The notes under the pieces are model-generated. The model saw nothing but the letters and a program-made list of their open reading frames with translations, searched no databases and was not told the origin of the DNA. A DNA stretch of 64,000 bases from Pricia antarctica. Lineage in GTDB: Bacteria > Bacteroidota > Bacteroidia > Flavobacteriales > Flavobacteriaceae. The position numbers were made by a program, and so were the translations under genes. The stretch is from contig DRGL01000023.1 in the NCBI GenBank assembly GCA_011050085.1, positions 186,001-250,000 on the forward strand. The letters are read 5' to 3'. Positions 34,882 through 44,039 of this stretch are shown here, piece by piece (the first letter of the stretch is position 1; each line of letters starts with the position of its first letter).

Positions 34882-35649
34882 TCACTGCTCCTCTACTTCG
34901 ACTAAAATCGGGCAGTGGTCGCTATGTTCGGCATTGGCTAAAATTACGGAACGTTTCAATCGGTTTTTTAAGGGCGCAGCGACCATACCATAATCCAACC
35001 GCCAGCCTTTGTTATTGTTACGAGCATTGGCACGGTAGCTCCACCAGGTATAATTATCCGGCGCATCGTTAAATTGGCGAAAGCTGTCGATAAAACCGCT
35101 GTCGATAAAATTACCGATCCATGCGCGCTCGACGGGAAGAAAACCCGATACATTTTTAAGACGAACGGGGTCGTGAATATCGATGGCCTTATGGCAAATA
35201 TTATAATCGCCCAGTACAATCAAGTTGGGCCGTATCTTTCGCAATTCGTCAACATAGTCCTGAAAATCGGCCATGTAGTTCAATTTATGTTCCAATCGCG
35301 CTATATTGGTGCCAGATGGAAGGTACATGTTCATCACGGATATATCCCCAAAATCGGCACGGAGGTTCCTACCCTCGAAATCCATATAGGCGATACCCGT
35401 TCCGAACTCTATGTGGTCAGGTTTTGTTTTGGATAGGATGGCGACGCCACTATATCCTTTCTTCTGGGCACTGTACCAATACGTATACGCATAGCCCGCT
35501 TCTTCAAAAAGGGAAAGGTCTAATTGCTCTTCCATCACCTTGATTTCTTGAAGACAGACCACATCGGGATCAACGGTCTGTAACCATTCCAAAAATCCTT
35601 TTTTTAGTGCAGCTCGGATGCCGTTGACGTTGTAGGAAACAATTTTCAT
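34882..35649 (-). CDS. xth: Exodeoxyribonuclease III
   Basis: 255-residue AP endonuclease/3'-exonuclease of base-excision repair. Family motifs: KIVSYNVNGIRAALKKGF at the start, VVCLQEIKV with the metal-binding Glu, YWYSAQKKGYSGVAILSK, LGDYNICHKAIDIHDP with catalytic Asp-Asn, NYTWWSYRANARNNNKGWRL, and the closing NAEHSDHCPILVEV with the catalytic His. All catalytic residues present. Confidence 0.95.
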   Translation of the reverse strand: MKIVSYNVNGIRAALKKGFLEWLQTVDPDVVCLQEIKVMEEQLDLSLFEEAGYAYTYWYSAQKKGYSGVAILSKTKPDHIEFGTGIAYMDFEGRNLRADFGDISVMNMYLPSGTNIARLEHKLNYMADFQDYVDELRKIRPNLIVLGDYNICHKAIDIHDPVRLKNVSGFLPVERAWIGNFIDSGFIDSFRQFNDAPDNYTWWSYRANARNNNKGWRLDYGMVAAPLKNRLKRSVILANAEHSDHCPILVEVEEQ

Positions 35650-35726
35650 TTCTAAAATTTGGGCGAAAGTAACTAAAACAGTTAAAAAATGGAAGTTTCG
35701 AAGCTTCCGAAAGCATCGTAATTCAG

Positions 35727-35734
35727 TATTTTTG
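35727..35734 (+). promoter_or_regulatory. -7 box (TATTTTTG) for the second TonB receptor gene
   Basis: Exact TAnnTTTG, 17 bases upstream of the ATG at 35752. Confidence 0.5.
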
Positions 35735-35751
35735 CGGTTAGATTTCGATTT

Positions 35752-37830
35752 ATGAGATACCTCCTTGTTTTTACATTTTTGCTTTTGTCCGCTTTTTTTT
35801 CACATGCCCAAAATCCTATAGAAAAAGATAGTGTGACCCAGCTTGACGAGGTAACACTGTTGGATGCCCTAAAGACTAAAAATGCAACGGGTATAAGTAC
35901 TTCGGACGTGATTTCCGCCAAAATATTCCAGAATTATAGTCCTGTAGAATTGACCTCGGCCATCAACCAAATCCCTGGGGTATTTGTATTATCGGGTGCA
36001 CTGAACACCAATAGGATAACCGTGCGAGGTATCGGCGCACGAACACTTTTTGGAACGGACAAGCTACGGCTTTATTACAATGATATACCTGTCACTGACG
36101 GCTCTGGCTTTTCGACCATTGAAGCCTTCGACCTTGAGAACCTCAGTCAGATGGAAGTCATAAAAGGTCCGAAAGGAACAACTTTCGGGGCAAATCTAGG
36201 TGGGGCCATTATTTTGAATCCCAAAGAAGCTCTTGGAAAATCTACCAATCTATCCAACAATTTTACGATAGGTTCCTTTGGCTTGCTTAAAGACAATCTA
36301 TCATTTAACCACAATAACGGAAAGCTACGCTTGGGATTGCAATATGGGCATCTGGAAACGGACGGTTATCGCGATAATAGTCAATTCGAAAGGGATGGCC
36401 TGCTATTGAATACATCTTACCAATTCAACGAGAACAACAAAATAGGACTATTGGTCAATCATATCGACTACACGGCCAATATTGCCAGTTCGCTAGGTGC
36501 TACAGCTTTTGCAGAGAACCCAAAGCAGGCCGCGGCGAATTGGGGCGGTGTATCAGGCTTTGAAACCAATAATTATTCATTAATCGGTCTTAATTATGCG
36601 CATATTTTCAACGACCGTCTTAAAAATACCACCAGTATCTTTTATTCTTATCTCGATCATTTTGAACGCAGGCCGGCGCCATTGGGTTTCTTAGATGAAA
36701 TAACGAACGGTTACGGATTCCGGACACGCTTTACCGGAAATTTTGCATTTTTAAATCGAACTGCGGAGTATAACCTAGGTGCTGAACTTTATAAGGATGA
36801 GTACAATTGGTCGCTCTTTAGAACGCTAGAACAAGCCATTAACGGAAGCATACAGGGTGAAAAGTTTTCAGCTAATAAGGAATTTAGAACACAGCTCAAC
36901 AGTTTCGGAACGCTACTTTTACCGTTGACGGAAACGTTTTCCGCACAAATTGGCCTTGCGGTCAATAAAACGAAATATGATTTCCGTGACCGCTTCAATA
37001 CGGGAACGAATAGTACAACAGCTAAGCGTGATTTCGATCTCATCGTTCTTCCTAGCCTTGACCTTGAGTATCGCTTTTCTCAAGCCACTAGCCTTTTTGC
37101 CAATGTCAGCCGAGGCTTCTCTAATCCGACTGTCGAACAGACTTTGACCCCCGACGGTGTTATCAACCCGGACATTGCCCAAGAGACAGGCACAAACTAC
37201 GAATTGGGTACGGAACTATATCTCGATGAAAACAGATTTCACCTTAATCTGGCCATCTACCAAATGGATGTTCGCAATTTATTAGTAGCCGAGCGTGTAG
37301 CAGAGGATCAATTTATTGGTAGAAATGCAGGGAAGACCCGTCATCGTGGTATAGAGATGGCGATGGATTATACGTGGACAATCAGTCTGAAACTTCAAAT
37401 ATCACCATTCCTAAGCTACACCTTGAATGACCACGAATTTGTAAATTTCACCGATGCAGGCGAAAATTTTTCTGGAAACCCCTTAACAGGAGTTCCTAAA
37501 CAATTAAGCACTATAGGAATACAGTCCCGCTTTCTTGACGGCTTCTATTGGAATATATTACGACGATATGTATCCGAAATACCGCTGACCGATGCCAATA
37601 CCCTACAAAGCGATTCTTTCAATGTTTTCACGTCACGTCTCGGATATCAGAAATCGCTATCGGAAAAATTCACCATTGGTGTCGATTTTGGCGTAAACAA
37701 CATCTTTGACGAACACTATGCGGAGTCGGTATTGATTAATGCAGGAAGTTTCGGAGGCGAACCTAGATATTATTATCCAGGTAATCCTAGAAATTTTTAT
37801 GGGAGTTTGAGGTTGGGATGGCGGATATAG
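35752..37830 (+). CDS. TonB-dependent receptor (no regulatory-like N-domain)
   Basis: 692-residue outer-membrane receptor. Signal peptide MRYLLVFTFLLLSAFFSHAQ, TonB-box-like LDEVTLLDALKTK, plug (LTSAINQIPGVFVLSGALNT, RITVRGIGARTLFGTDKLRL, MEVIKGPKGTTFGANLGGAI) and the barrel, ending FYGSLRLGWRI. Size and lack of a carboxypeptidase-regulatory-like domain resemble siderophore/vitamin-type receptors more than SusC. Substrate unknown, no neighbouring transport genes. Confidence 0.92.
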   Translation: MRYLLVFTFLLLSAFFSHAQNPIEKDSVTQLDEVTLLDALKTKNATGISTSDVISAKIFQNYSPVELTSAINQIPGVFVLSGALNTNRITVRGIGARTLFGTDKLRLYYNDIPVTDGSGFSTIEAFDLENLSQMEVIKGPKGTTFGANLGGAIILNPKEALGKSTNLSNNFTIGSFGLLKDNLSFNHNNGKLRLGLQYGHLETDGYRDNSQFERDGLLLNTSYQFNENNKIGLLVNHIDYTANIASSLGATAFAENPKQAAANWGGVSGFETNNYSLIGLNYAHIFNDRLKNTTSIFYSYLDHFERRPAPLGFLDEITNGYGFRTRFTGNFAFLNRTAEYNLGAELYKDEYNWSLFRTLEQAINGSIQGEKFSANKEFRTQLNSFGTLLLPLTETFSAQIGLAVNKTKYDFRDRFNTGTNSTTAKRDFDLIVLPSLDLEYRFSQATSLFANVSRGFSNPTVEQTLTPDGVINPDIAQETGTNYELGTELYLDENRFHLNLAIYQMDVRNLLVAERVAEDQFIGRNAGKTRHRGIEMAMDYTWTISLKLQISPFLSYTLNDHEFVNFTDAGENFSGNPLTGVPKQLSTIGIQSRFLDGFYWNILRRYVSEIPLTDANTLQSDSFNVFTSRLGYQKSLSEKFTIGVDFGVNNIFDEHYAESVLINAGSFGGEPRYYYPGNPRNFYGSLRLGWRI

Positions 37831-38130
37831 GTTCAAAAACCAGTATCTAAAAAAAGACAGTTATCTATTTTTGGTAGGATGCCTTCAAATTTTTTCTTAA
37901 AATCTCGAATTTGGCGCTATTTATCGGTCTTTATTATCGATTTCATTGCAAGGATGTTCTTTAGTTTTCATGCCGTCTGATAGGACACTTTCCGAACCCG
38001 CTTAAGTATTTCGAGTAAACATTAAGCTGTTTTTTTAGTTCAATCTAGGCAGTTCGTTTTATAGTAATATCAAATCATGGTATTTATTTCACTTGGCACC
38101 AAATTCATTTTACAGCTCATATAATTTACA
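37831..38130. other. Intergenic region without recognisable content
   Basis: 300 bases between two convergent genes. No ORF with support, no clear terminator hairpin and no repeat was seen. Confidence 0.5.
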
Positions 38131-38811
38131 CTAATGCTTATCAACAGCTTTATATTTGTTCTCATTGTAATAGGCTAAAACGTGTTCTGGTATTTCGATT
38201 CCTTGAGGCAAAAGTGCATCACTTTCCGGAAATTCGGCTATTTGTTTGAGCGGCAGTAATCCGGCCCAAATGGGTAAATCTATATCACTTTTTTCATCTT
38301 TTACGCCCACGTCCCTAATTTTGGCGGAAGCGCTTTGAATGGTCATTTCTACTACTAATGTACCATCCAATTCTTTTTTCAACATAGGGCGGATGCCCTC
38401 CCAGCGGCCCTCCATCATATGATCGACAACACATTTGAGGGCATTTTCCTTTTTTTGCCCATTGGTTATCTTTAAAACCGAACCGAACAAGGTCGCAGAA
38501 CGATAATTTACCGAATGGTGAAGCCCGGAACGCGCCAAGACCAAGGCATCTAAATGCATTACGGTCATACTGGCCTCCTTTGCTTCCAAAAGGGAAAGTA
38601 GCATTCTGTTCTTGAGCGAACCATGCAGGTATATTTTGTCACCAGCCCTTCCATAGGCCATGGGTAGGGAAATTGCCTTTCCTTCGAAAATATACGATAC
38701 GTAGCCTACAAAACCAGCGTCTAGAATGGTGTTGATTTTCTCCACTTCGTAATTTGCCCTAACGGCTCCTCTTCGCACCGTATTTAAGGCTTCTTTTTTG
38801 AATTCTTTCAT
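38131..38811 (-). CDS. Pyridoxamine 5'-phosphate oxidase-like FMN-binding protein
   Basis: 226 residues from the chosen ATG at 38811, which has a purine-rich AGAGAAG stretch just upstream; ATGs at 38865 and 39006 are possible but run towards or into the divergent gene. Split-barrel flavin-binding fold: INTILDAGFVGYVSYIFEGK, ISLPMAYGRAGDKIYLHGSL, MTVMHLDALVLARSGLHHSV and NYRSATLFGSVLKI. Such proteins are often called negative transcriptional regulators or nitroimidazole-resistance-like. It is divergent from a MocR-type PLP regulator, which suggests that the regulator controls it. Confidence 0.85.
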   Translation of the reverse strand: MKEFKKEALNTVRRGAVRANYEVEKINTILDAGFVGYVSYIFEGKAISLPMAYGRAGDKIYLHGSLKNRMLLSLLEAKEASMTVMHLDALVLARSGLHHSVNYRSATLFGSVLKITNGQKKENALKCVVDHMMEGRWEGIRPMLKKELDGTLVVEMTIQSASAKIRDVGVKDEKSDIDLPIWAGLLPLKQIAEFPESDALLPQGIEIPEHVLAYYNENKYKAVDKH

Positions 38812-38894
38812 AACTTCTCTACTATTCGCATCAAATTTAATAGATTTATGGGCTATCGTATTCATCCAGAATTGAGTTTTTAAGTAGACCAGAT

Positions 38895-40388
38895 ATGATT
38901 CCATATAGAACTTGCATACACCTTGATAGAAATAGTAAACAAGCACTTTATGTTCAGCTATCCAATCAGTTTGTAAGGCTAATAAAAAGCAGGATGCTTT
39001 CTCCAAGCGCCAAACTCCCCAGCAGTCGTAGCCTGGCGAACATGTTAGGTATACACCGCAAAACGGTCATCGCCTGTTATGATGAGCTGATACTACAGGG
39101 CTGGATAGAGAGCATTCCTAAAAAAGGCACATATGTTCACAAAAGCATACCCCTATTACAGCAAAAAGTATTATCATCGGACTCCCAAAATTCAGAATCA
39201 GGGGAAGCTGGCTTTTCATATCTGAAAAATTCTATTTTCCACAGACCTGAACTTGAAAAATTAGCTGGTTATCAGTATCTCAACGATGGGGAATCCGATC
39301 AGCGATTGACACCGCTGAACGATATTGCCAAAGAGTATCGTTCTTTAGCCAAACGCAAGAGCAGTCTGGCTAATCTCGCATATGGTGCGACCTACGGTAA
39401 TGATGAACTGCGCAAGGTTTTAGTCGAGTATTTGAACGAAACTAGAGGTTTGCACGTTACCAAAGAACAGTTGATGATTACGCGTGGCACTCAAATGGGA
39501 CTGTACCTTGCCTCAAGGCTTCTACTTGAACCGGATTCGAAAGTAATCGTTGGGGAAACCAACTATGTTGCCGCAGACCTTACCTTTAGCTACGCCGGGG
39601 CGAATCTTTTAAGGGTTCCCGTTGACCGTAATGGCATAGACACTGACGCCGTTGCCGTACTTTGTGAAAAACATACTATTAAAGCGGTGTATGTTACCTC
39701 TCACCATCACCACCCTACCACGGTAACCCTATCGGCGAAACGCCGAATGCATTTGCTCAACCTTGCCCGCACCTACCGTTTCGCAATCATAGAAGACGAC
39801 TATGACTACGATTTTCATTACGATCACGCTCCAATACTTCCGCTTGCCAGCCACGATTTAAATGGAAATATAATTTACGTAGGATCCATCTGTAAAACGG
39901 TTGCACCGGCCTACCGTATTGGGTACTTAGTTGCATCCAAAAACTTTGTAGACGAATGTGCCAAACTACGTCGTTATGTAGATCGGCAAGGTGACTCAAT
40001 GCTTGAAGCAACTTTCGCCCGTTTCATTAAGAATGGGGACTTAGATAGACATATTCGCAAAGTGCTTAAAATCTATGCTGATAGAAGGTCTCTTTTTTGT
40101 TCACTTCTTAAGAAAAATTTGGGTAAGGCTATATCCTTTGAAATTCCAAAAGGCGGTATGGCCGTTTGGGTGGTACTGCATAAAAATTATAGTTGGAAAA
40201 CCATTGCGGAGACCGCCAAAAAAAACGGATTAATCATTGGGGAATGGGAGCGGTATGACAGGGCTAAAATCGGACATAACGGCATACGAATGGGTTTCGC
40301 AGCCTATACTAATGATGAGATATATTCGGTTATCGACAAACTAAAGTTGGCCTTTGAGAATAGCTATCCCCATTACCTTAAGCCTTAA
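38895..40388 (+). CDS. MocR-type GntR/aminotransferase transcriptional regulator
   Basis: 497 residues: GntR winged helix at about 10-82 (LYVQLSNQFVRLIKSRMLSP, LPSSRSLANMLGIHRKTVIA), a linker, then a class I aminotransferase-like domain that binds PLP. Schiff-base lysine is K334 in SICKTVAPAYRIGYLV and the PLP-nitrogen Asp is in EDDYDYDFHYD. MocR/PdxR proteins sense PLP or amino compounds and control vitamin B6, GABA or taurine genes. The divergent PNPOx-like gene is the likely target. The 83-base spacer between the two starts must hold the operator; no clear direct repeat was picked out. Confidence 0.92.
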   Translation: MIPYRTCIHLDRNSKQALYVQLSNQFVRLIKSRMLSPSAKLPSSRSLANMLGIHRKTVIACYDELILQGWIESIPKKGTYVHKSIPLLQQKVLSSDSQNSESGEAGFSYLKNSIFHRPELEKLAGYQYLNDGESDQRLTPLNDIAKEYRSLAKRKSSLANLAYGATYGNDELRKVLVEYLNETRGLHVTKEQLMITRGTQMGLYLASRLLLEPDSKVIVGETNYVAADLTFSYAGANLLRVPVDRNGIDTDAVAVLCEKHTIKAVYVTSHHHHPTTVTLSAKRRMHLLNLARTYRFAIIEDDYDYDFHYDHAPILPLASHDLNGNIIYVGSICKTVAPAYRIGYLVASKNFVDECAKLRRYVDRQGDSMLEATFARFIKNGDLDRHIRKVLKIYADRRSLFCSLLKKNLGKAISFEIPKGGMAVWVVLHKNYSWKTIAETAKKNGLIIGEWERYDRAKIGHNGIRMGFAAYTNDEIYSVIDKLKLAFENSYPHYLKP

Positions 40389-40441
40389 CGAATAGACGTA
40401 AGCGACATTTTTTTAAACAAGAACCGGAGATTGCCAATAGC

Positions 40442-41986
40442 CTAGCCCATCTTCTTCAACCACGACTTCATATCGACTTCTTTGTGAATTATGGCTTTTA
40501 TCTCAGAAATCGCAACACGTTGTTGCTCCATACTATCACGATGGCGGATGGTAACGGTGTTATCCTCTAAAGTCTGATGGTCTACGGTAATACAAAAAGG
40601 CGTACCATTCGCATCTTGCCTCCTATAACGGCGACCTACAGCATCCTTTTCGTCATATTCAACGTTAAAGTCCCATTTTAGGTCTTCAATGATTTCCTTG
40701 GCAACTTCGGGCAGACCATCCTTTTTTAACAGCGGAAAAACGGCTGCTTTAGTCGGAGCCAGCACTGCGGGGAGTTGCAGAACGGTTCTCGTGCTGCCAT
40801 TTTCAAGCTCCTCTTCTTTGAGGGAATTGGAAAATACGGCCAAAAACATCCGATCAAGACCTATTGAAGTTTCCACCACGTAAGGCACGTAGCTTTCGCG
40901 AGTCTCATGATCGAAAAACTGTAGCTTTTTGCCGGAGTACTTTTCATGGCTGCTCAAATCAAAATCAGTACGGGAATGTATGCCCTCCAATTCCTTAAAT
41001 CCAAAAGGAAAACGAAACTCGATATCTGCGGCGGCATCGGCGTAGTGGGCCAACTTTTCGTGGTTATGGAAACGATAGTTCTCTTCTCCCAAACCAAGGG
41101 AAAGATGCCATTTCATACGGATTTCCTTCCATTTTTCGTACCACTCTTTCTGCGTACCGGGTTTCACGAAATATTGCATTTCCATCTGCTCGAATTCACG
41201 CATACGGAAGATAAATTGCCGCGCAACAATCTCATTACGGAAGGCTTTACCAGTTTGGGCGATTCCAAAAGGTATTTTCATTCGCCCTGTTTTCTGAACA
41301 TTCAAGAAATTGACGAAAATACCTTGAGCCGTTTCTGGGCGTAGATACAGGTCCATCGCACTCTCTGCAGTGGCACCCAATTTAGTGCCGAACATTAAAT
41401 TAAACTGTTTGACCTCGGTCCAATTTTTTGAACCCGACATGGGGCAAGCTATATCAAGTTCCTCTATCAATTTTTTAACATCGACAAGGTCTTCGGCTTC
41501 CAAAGATTTTCCTAGACGTTTCAAAATAGCGCTCGCCTGTTCTTGATATTCCACCACACGTTGGTTGGTAGCGAGAAATTGCTCCTTATCAAACTTATCG
41601 CCAAAGCGCTTCTCAGCTTTGGCAACTTCCTTATCGATTTTGTTCTCTATTTTGGCGACGTGATCTTCAACTAGGGTATCGGCGCGATAGCGTTTTTTCG
41701 AATCCTTGTTATCAATTAGGGGATCATTGAAAGCATCTACATGGCCGGAAGCCTTCCAAGTAGTGGGATGCATAAAAATGGACGCATCGATACCTACGAT
41801 GTCATCGTGTAGCTGCACCATAGCCATCCACCAGTACTCCCGAATGTTCTTTTTGAGTTCAGCACCATTCTGGGCATAGTCGTACACAGCACTTAAGCCA
41901 TCATAGATTTCGCTGGACTGAAATACATATCCATATTCCTTTGCATGGGAAATTACCCGCTTAAAATCGTCATCTTGTTTTGCCAT
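40442..41986 (-). CDS. glyS: Glycine--tRNA ligase, homodimeric type
   Basis: 514-residue class II aminoacyl-tRNA synthetase. Starts DDDFKRVISHAKEYGYVFQS as in the family. Motif 1/2 region: YLRPETAQGIFVNF, GMKIPFGIAQTGKAFRNEI and REFEQMEMQYFVKPG. The motif 3 region is YVVETSIGLDRMFLA. The anticodon-binding domain follows (VEYDEKDAVGRRYRRQDANG, PFCITVDHQTLEDNTVTIRH). Complete. A TATTTTTG box sits just five bases before the ATG. Confidence 0.97.
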   Translation of the reverse strand: MAKQDDDFKRVISHAKEYGYVFQSSEIYDGLSAVYDYAQNGAELKKNIREYWWMAMVQLHDDIVGIDASIFMHPTTWKASGHVDAFNDPLIDNKDSKKRYRADTLVEDHVAKIENKIDKEVAKAEKRFGDKFDKEQFLATNQRVVEYQEQASAILKRLGKSLEAEDLVDVKKLIEELDIACPMSGSKNWTEVKQFNLMFGTKLGATAESAMDLYLRPETAQGIFVNFLNVQKTGRMKIPFGIAQTGKAFRNEIVARQFIFRMREFEQMEMQYFVKPGTQKEWYEKWKEIRMKWHLSLGLGEENYRFHNHEKLAHYADAAADIEFRFPFGFKELEGIHSRTDFDLSSHEKYSGKKLQFFDHETRESYVPYVVETSIGLDRMFLAVFSNSLKEEELENGSTRTVLQLPAVLAPTKAAVFPLLKKDGLPEVAKEIIEDLKWDFNVEYDEKDAVGRRYRRQDANGTPFCITVDHQTLEDNTVTIRHRDSMEQQRVAISEIKAIIHKEVDMKSWLKKMG

Positions 41987-41990
41987 ATCG

Positions 41991-41998
41991 CAAAAATA
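41991..41998 (-). promoter_or_regulatory. Possible -7 box (TATTTTTG) at the glyS start
   Basis: Exact TAnnTTTG but only five bases before the ATG, which would give a leaderless or nearly leaderless mRNA. May be fortuitous. Confidence 0.3.
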
Positions 41999-42215
41999 GA
42001 ATTTTAGACACGGTCTTGGAAACTTATTTTGATTCTATTACGATTGTTGAGCAAGATTAAAATCAGAAATTACAGTTTATAGAATAACGATTGGAAGTGT
42101 AAAGCACCTTAATTACCGATACCCTGATGTATTGAATGCACAGGTTACCATTTAGTTCAGAAGAATATCTATCTATAAAGAAGGATGAACCTAAAGCACA
42201 TTAGGAGATGGAATA

Positions 42216-43112
42216 CTATTTAAGCTCGAATTCAGTTGTGGAAAGTAATTTCTCGTTCTCGAAAACATTGAGCCGGTAATTTCCCTCTTCCAACGAACCT
42301 TGCGGAATTGTTATAAAATCACAGATAGTAATCTCTTCGCCACTAAAGCGAAAATCAACACGTTTACTATACACATTACCATTAACGGTTATGGTGTTCG
42401 CATTGTCTTCAATGACCTGCATATCCGGACTCAAAAATTGAAGGTAGATACTATTTTGGGTATTCGTTGCAGAGGTATCGGCTATTACGGTTACACAACC
42501 TCGCAACTTTTCGATAATCGAGGCTTTATTGGTCTCGATCGGTTTGTTAAACCTGAGACGAAAAGCACTTCCTTCGGCATCACCTAACTTTAAATACCGT
42601 TTTACCTTTAACACTTTATTAAGCTCCTTAGTTTTTTTTAGCCGTAGTGCCTCTGCAGTAGCTAAAGAATTACTTTTAGCTCGAAGCTCCTCTATTTCCG
42701 TTTCCAACTTTCCATTCTTTTCGGCAAGTAACAGATTATTGTAATTCAGGAAGTTGTTTTTAAGCTTTAGGCTGTCATTCTTCGCTTCAAGTCGTCGAAG
42801 TTCGGTTTTGAATTCCCGAAGCTTCTCGACGGTGAAATTCAAACGGCCCACGGAGTCAAGCAGTTCTTGAACTCGATATTTCGAACTTTCAAGTTCTATT
42901 TCGTTCACTTCGTTAAGCGCAGACAATCGGTCTACATCTGTTTTCATTAGCGTCAAATCTTTCACCAGCAAATTTTTCTCCTGTTTTAGAAAGTCAATTT
43001 CGCTACTCGACTGCGCATAACTATAGTAAAAAGCGATAAGTATACCAATAATGACGGCAACCAGAACGGTAGATAGTATGTTATAATTGCTTTTCTTATC
43101 TTGACCTGGCAT
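42216..43112 (-). CDS. Membrane-anchored coiled-coil protein
   Basis: 298 residues. A short basic N-terminus precedes one membrane helix (LSTVLVAVIIGILIAFYYSY, about residues 14-33). A long coiled coil follows from about 36 to 170 (heptad-like stretches such as NLLVKDLTLMKTDVDRLSAL and ETEIEELRAKSNSLATAEAL), then a compact beta-rich C-terminal domain of about 110 residues. Similar proteins are often mislabelled chromosome-partitioning proteins. Probably a periplasmic or cytoplasmic tethered structural protein. Divergent from comF-like gene; function unknown. Confidence 0.7.
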   Translation of the reverse strand: MPGQDKKSNYNILSTVLVAVIIGILIAFYYSYAQSSSEIDFLKQEKNLLVKDLTLMKTDVDRLSALNEVNEIELESSKYRVQELLDSVGRLNFTVEKLREFKTELRRLEAKNDSLKLKNNFLNYNNLLLAEKNGKLETEIEELRAKSNSLATAEALRLKKTKELNKVLKVKRYLKLGDAEGSAFRLRFNKPIETNKASIIEKLRGCVTVIADTSATNTQNSIYLQFLSPDMQVIEDNANTITVNGNVYSKRVDFRFSGEEITICDFITIPQGSLEEGNYRLNVFENEKLLSTTEFELK

Positions 43113-43161
43113 ATGGGGATGTGGAGACTTTAAGTAGGTTGGTTAACGGTAAATACTACAA

Positions 43162-43878
43162 ATGCGCAAAATGCTAACAAAGATACTAAACGATATCAAT
43201 TCGGTTTTGATACCACGGGTATGTTTTGGATGTAATGCGCACTTACATCGGGGAGAAGATATCGTTTGTACCGTTTGCCGAAACGAATTACCGCTCACCG
43301 AATACACCTTTAACGATGAAAATCCCGTTGACCGTATGTTCTATGGTCGAATTAACATTAAAAAGGCAAATTCTTTTCTTTTTTTTAGCGAAAATGGTAT
43401 TGTTCAAAGGTTAATACATCATTTAAAATACAAAAATCAAGAACGGGTTAGTGCATTTCTCGGGGATTGGTACGGTCAAATTTTAAAGGATGACATTGAC
43501 TTCGCAAAGCAAATAGATATTGTAATTCCTGTACCTCTTCACCCAAAGAAGTTGAGACAACGGGGCTATAATCAAACAGAAGGCTTCTCTAAAAGATTGG
43601 CCCACCACTTACAAGCGCAATATGTAGACGATATTCTTATTAAGACGGCCAACACAAAAACCCAGACTAAAAAAGGAAGGATTAACCGTTGGCAAGGGGA
43701 TAGCGAATTATATATTTTGGCAAATGCCGATGTTTTAAAGAACGAGAATATTCTTTTGGTAGACGATGTGATTACTACGGGCGCCACAATGGAAATCTGT
43801 GCGAATACCTTACTAAAAGCGCCCGGCACGACCATTTACCTAACAAGTATGGCCGTAGTGCCGAAATTATGGAGTTAA
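43162..43878 (+). CDS. ComF-family phosphoribosyltransferase-like protein
   Basis: 238 residues. N-terminal zinc site (CFGCNAHLHRGEDIVCTVC), then a PRTase domain with IDIVIPVPLHPKKLRQRGYN and QTEGFSKRLA, and the PRPP loop ILLVDDVITTGATMEIC. ComF is needed for DNA uptake in competent bacteria and related proteins occur widely in non-competent ones. Stands alone. ATG at 43162 or the next at 43171 are both possible. Confidence 0.93.
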   Translation: MRKMLTKILNDINSVLIPRVCFGCNAHLHRGEDIVCTVCRNELPLTEYTFNDENPVDRMFYGRINIKKANSFLFFSENGIVQRLIHHLKYKNQERVSAFLGDWYGQILKDDIDFAKQIDIVIPVPLHPKKLRQRGYNQTEGFSKRLAHHLQAQYVDDILIKTANTKTQTKKGRINRWQGDSELYILANADVLKNENILLVDDVITTGATMEICANTLLKAPGTTIYLTSMAVVPKLWS

Positions 43879-44039
43879 AGTGAACTCCGCAGGTTTGGAG
43901 TTAGACAGTTGCTATATTTAAAAGTAAAGGTGGCGCAATACTAACAACAATCGTTTTCGGCCTACAATGTTAAAAAACACTTTAGCCTTTCGACCTCCTT
44001 ATAAAATAATCGTTTCTTTGTGACCTATACCCGAGTTCA

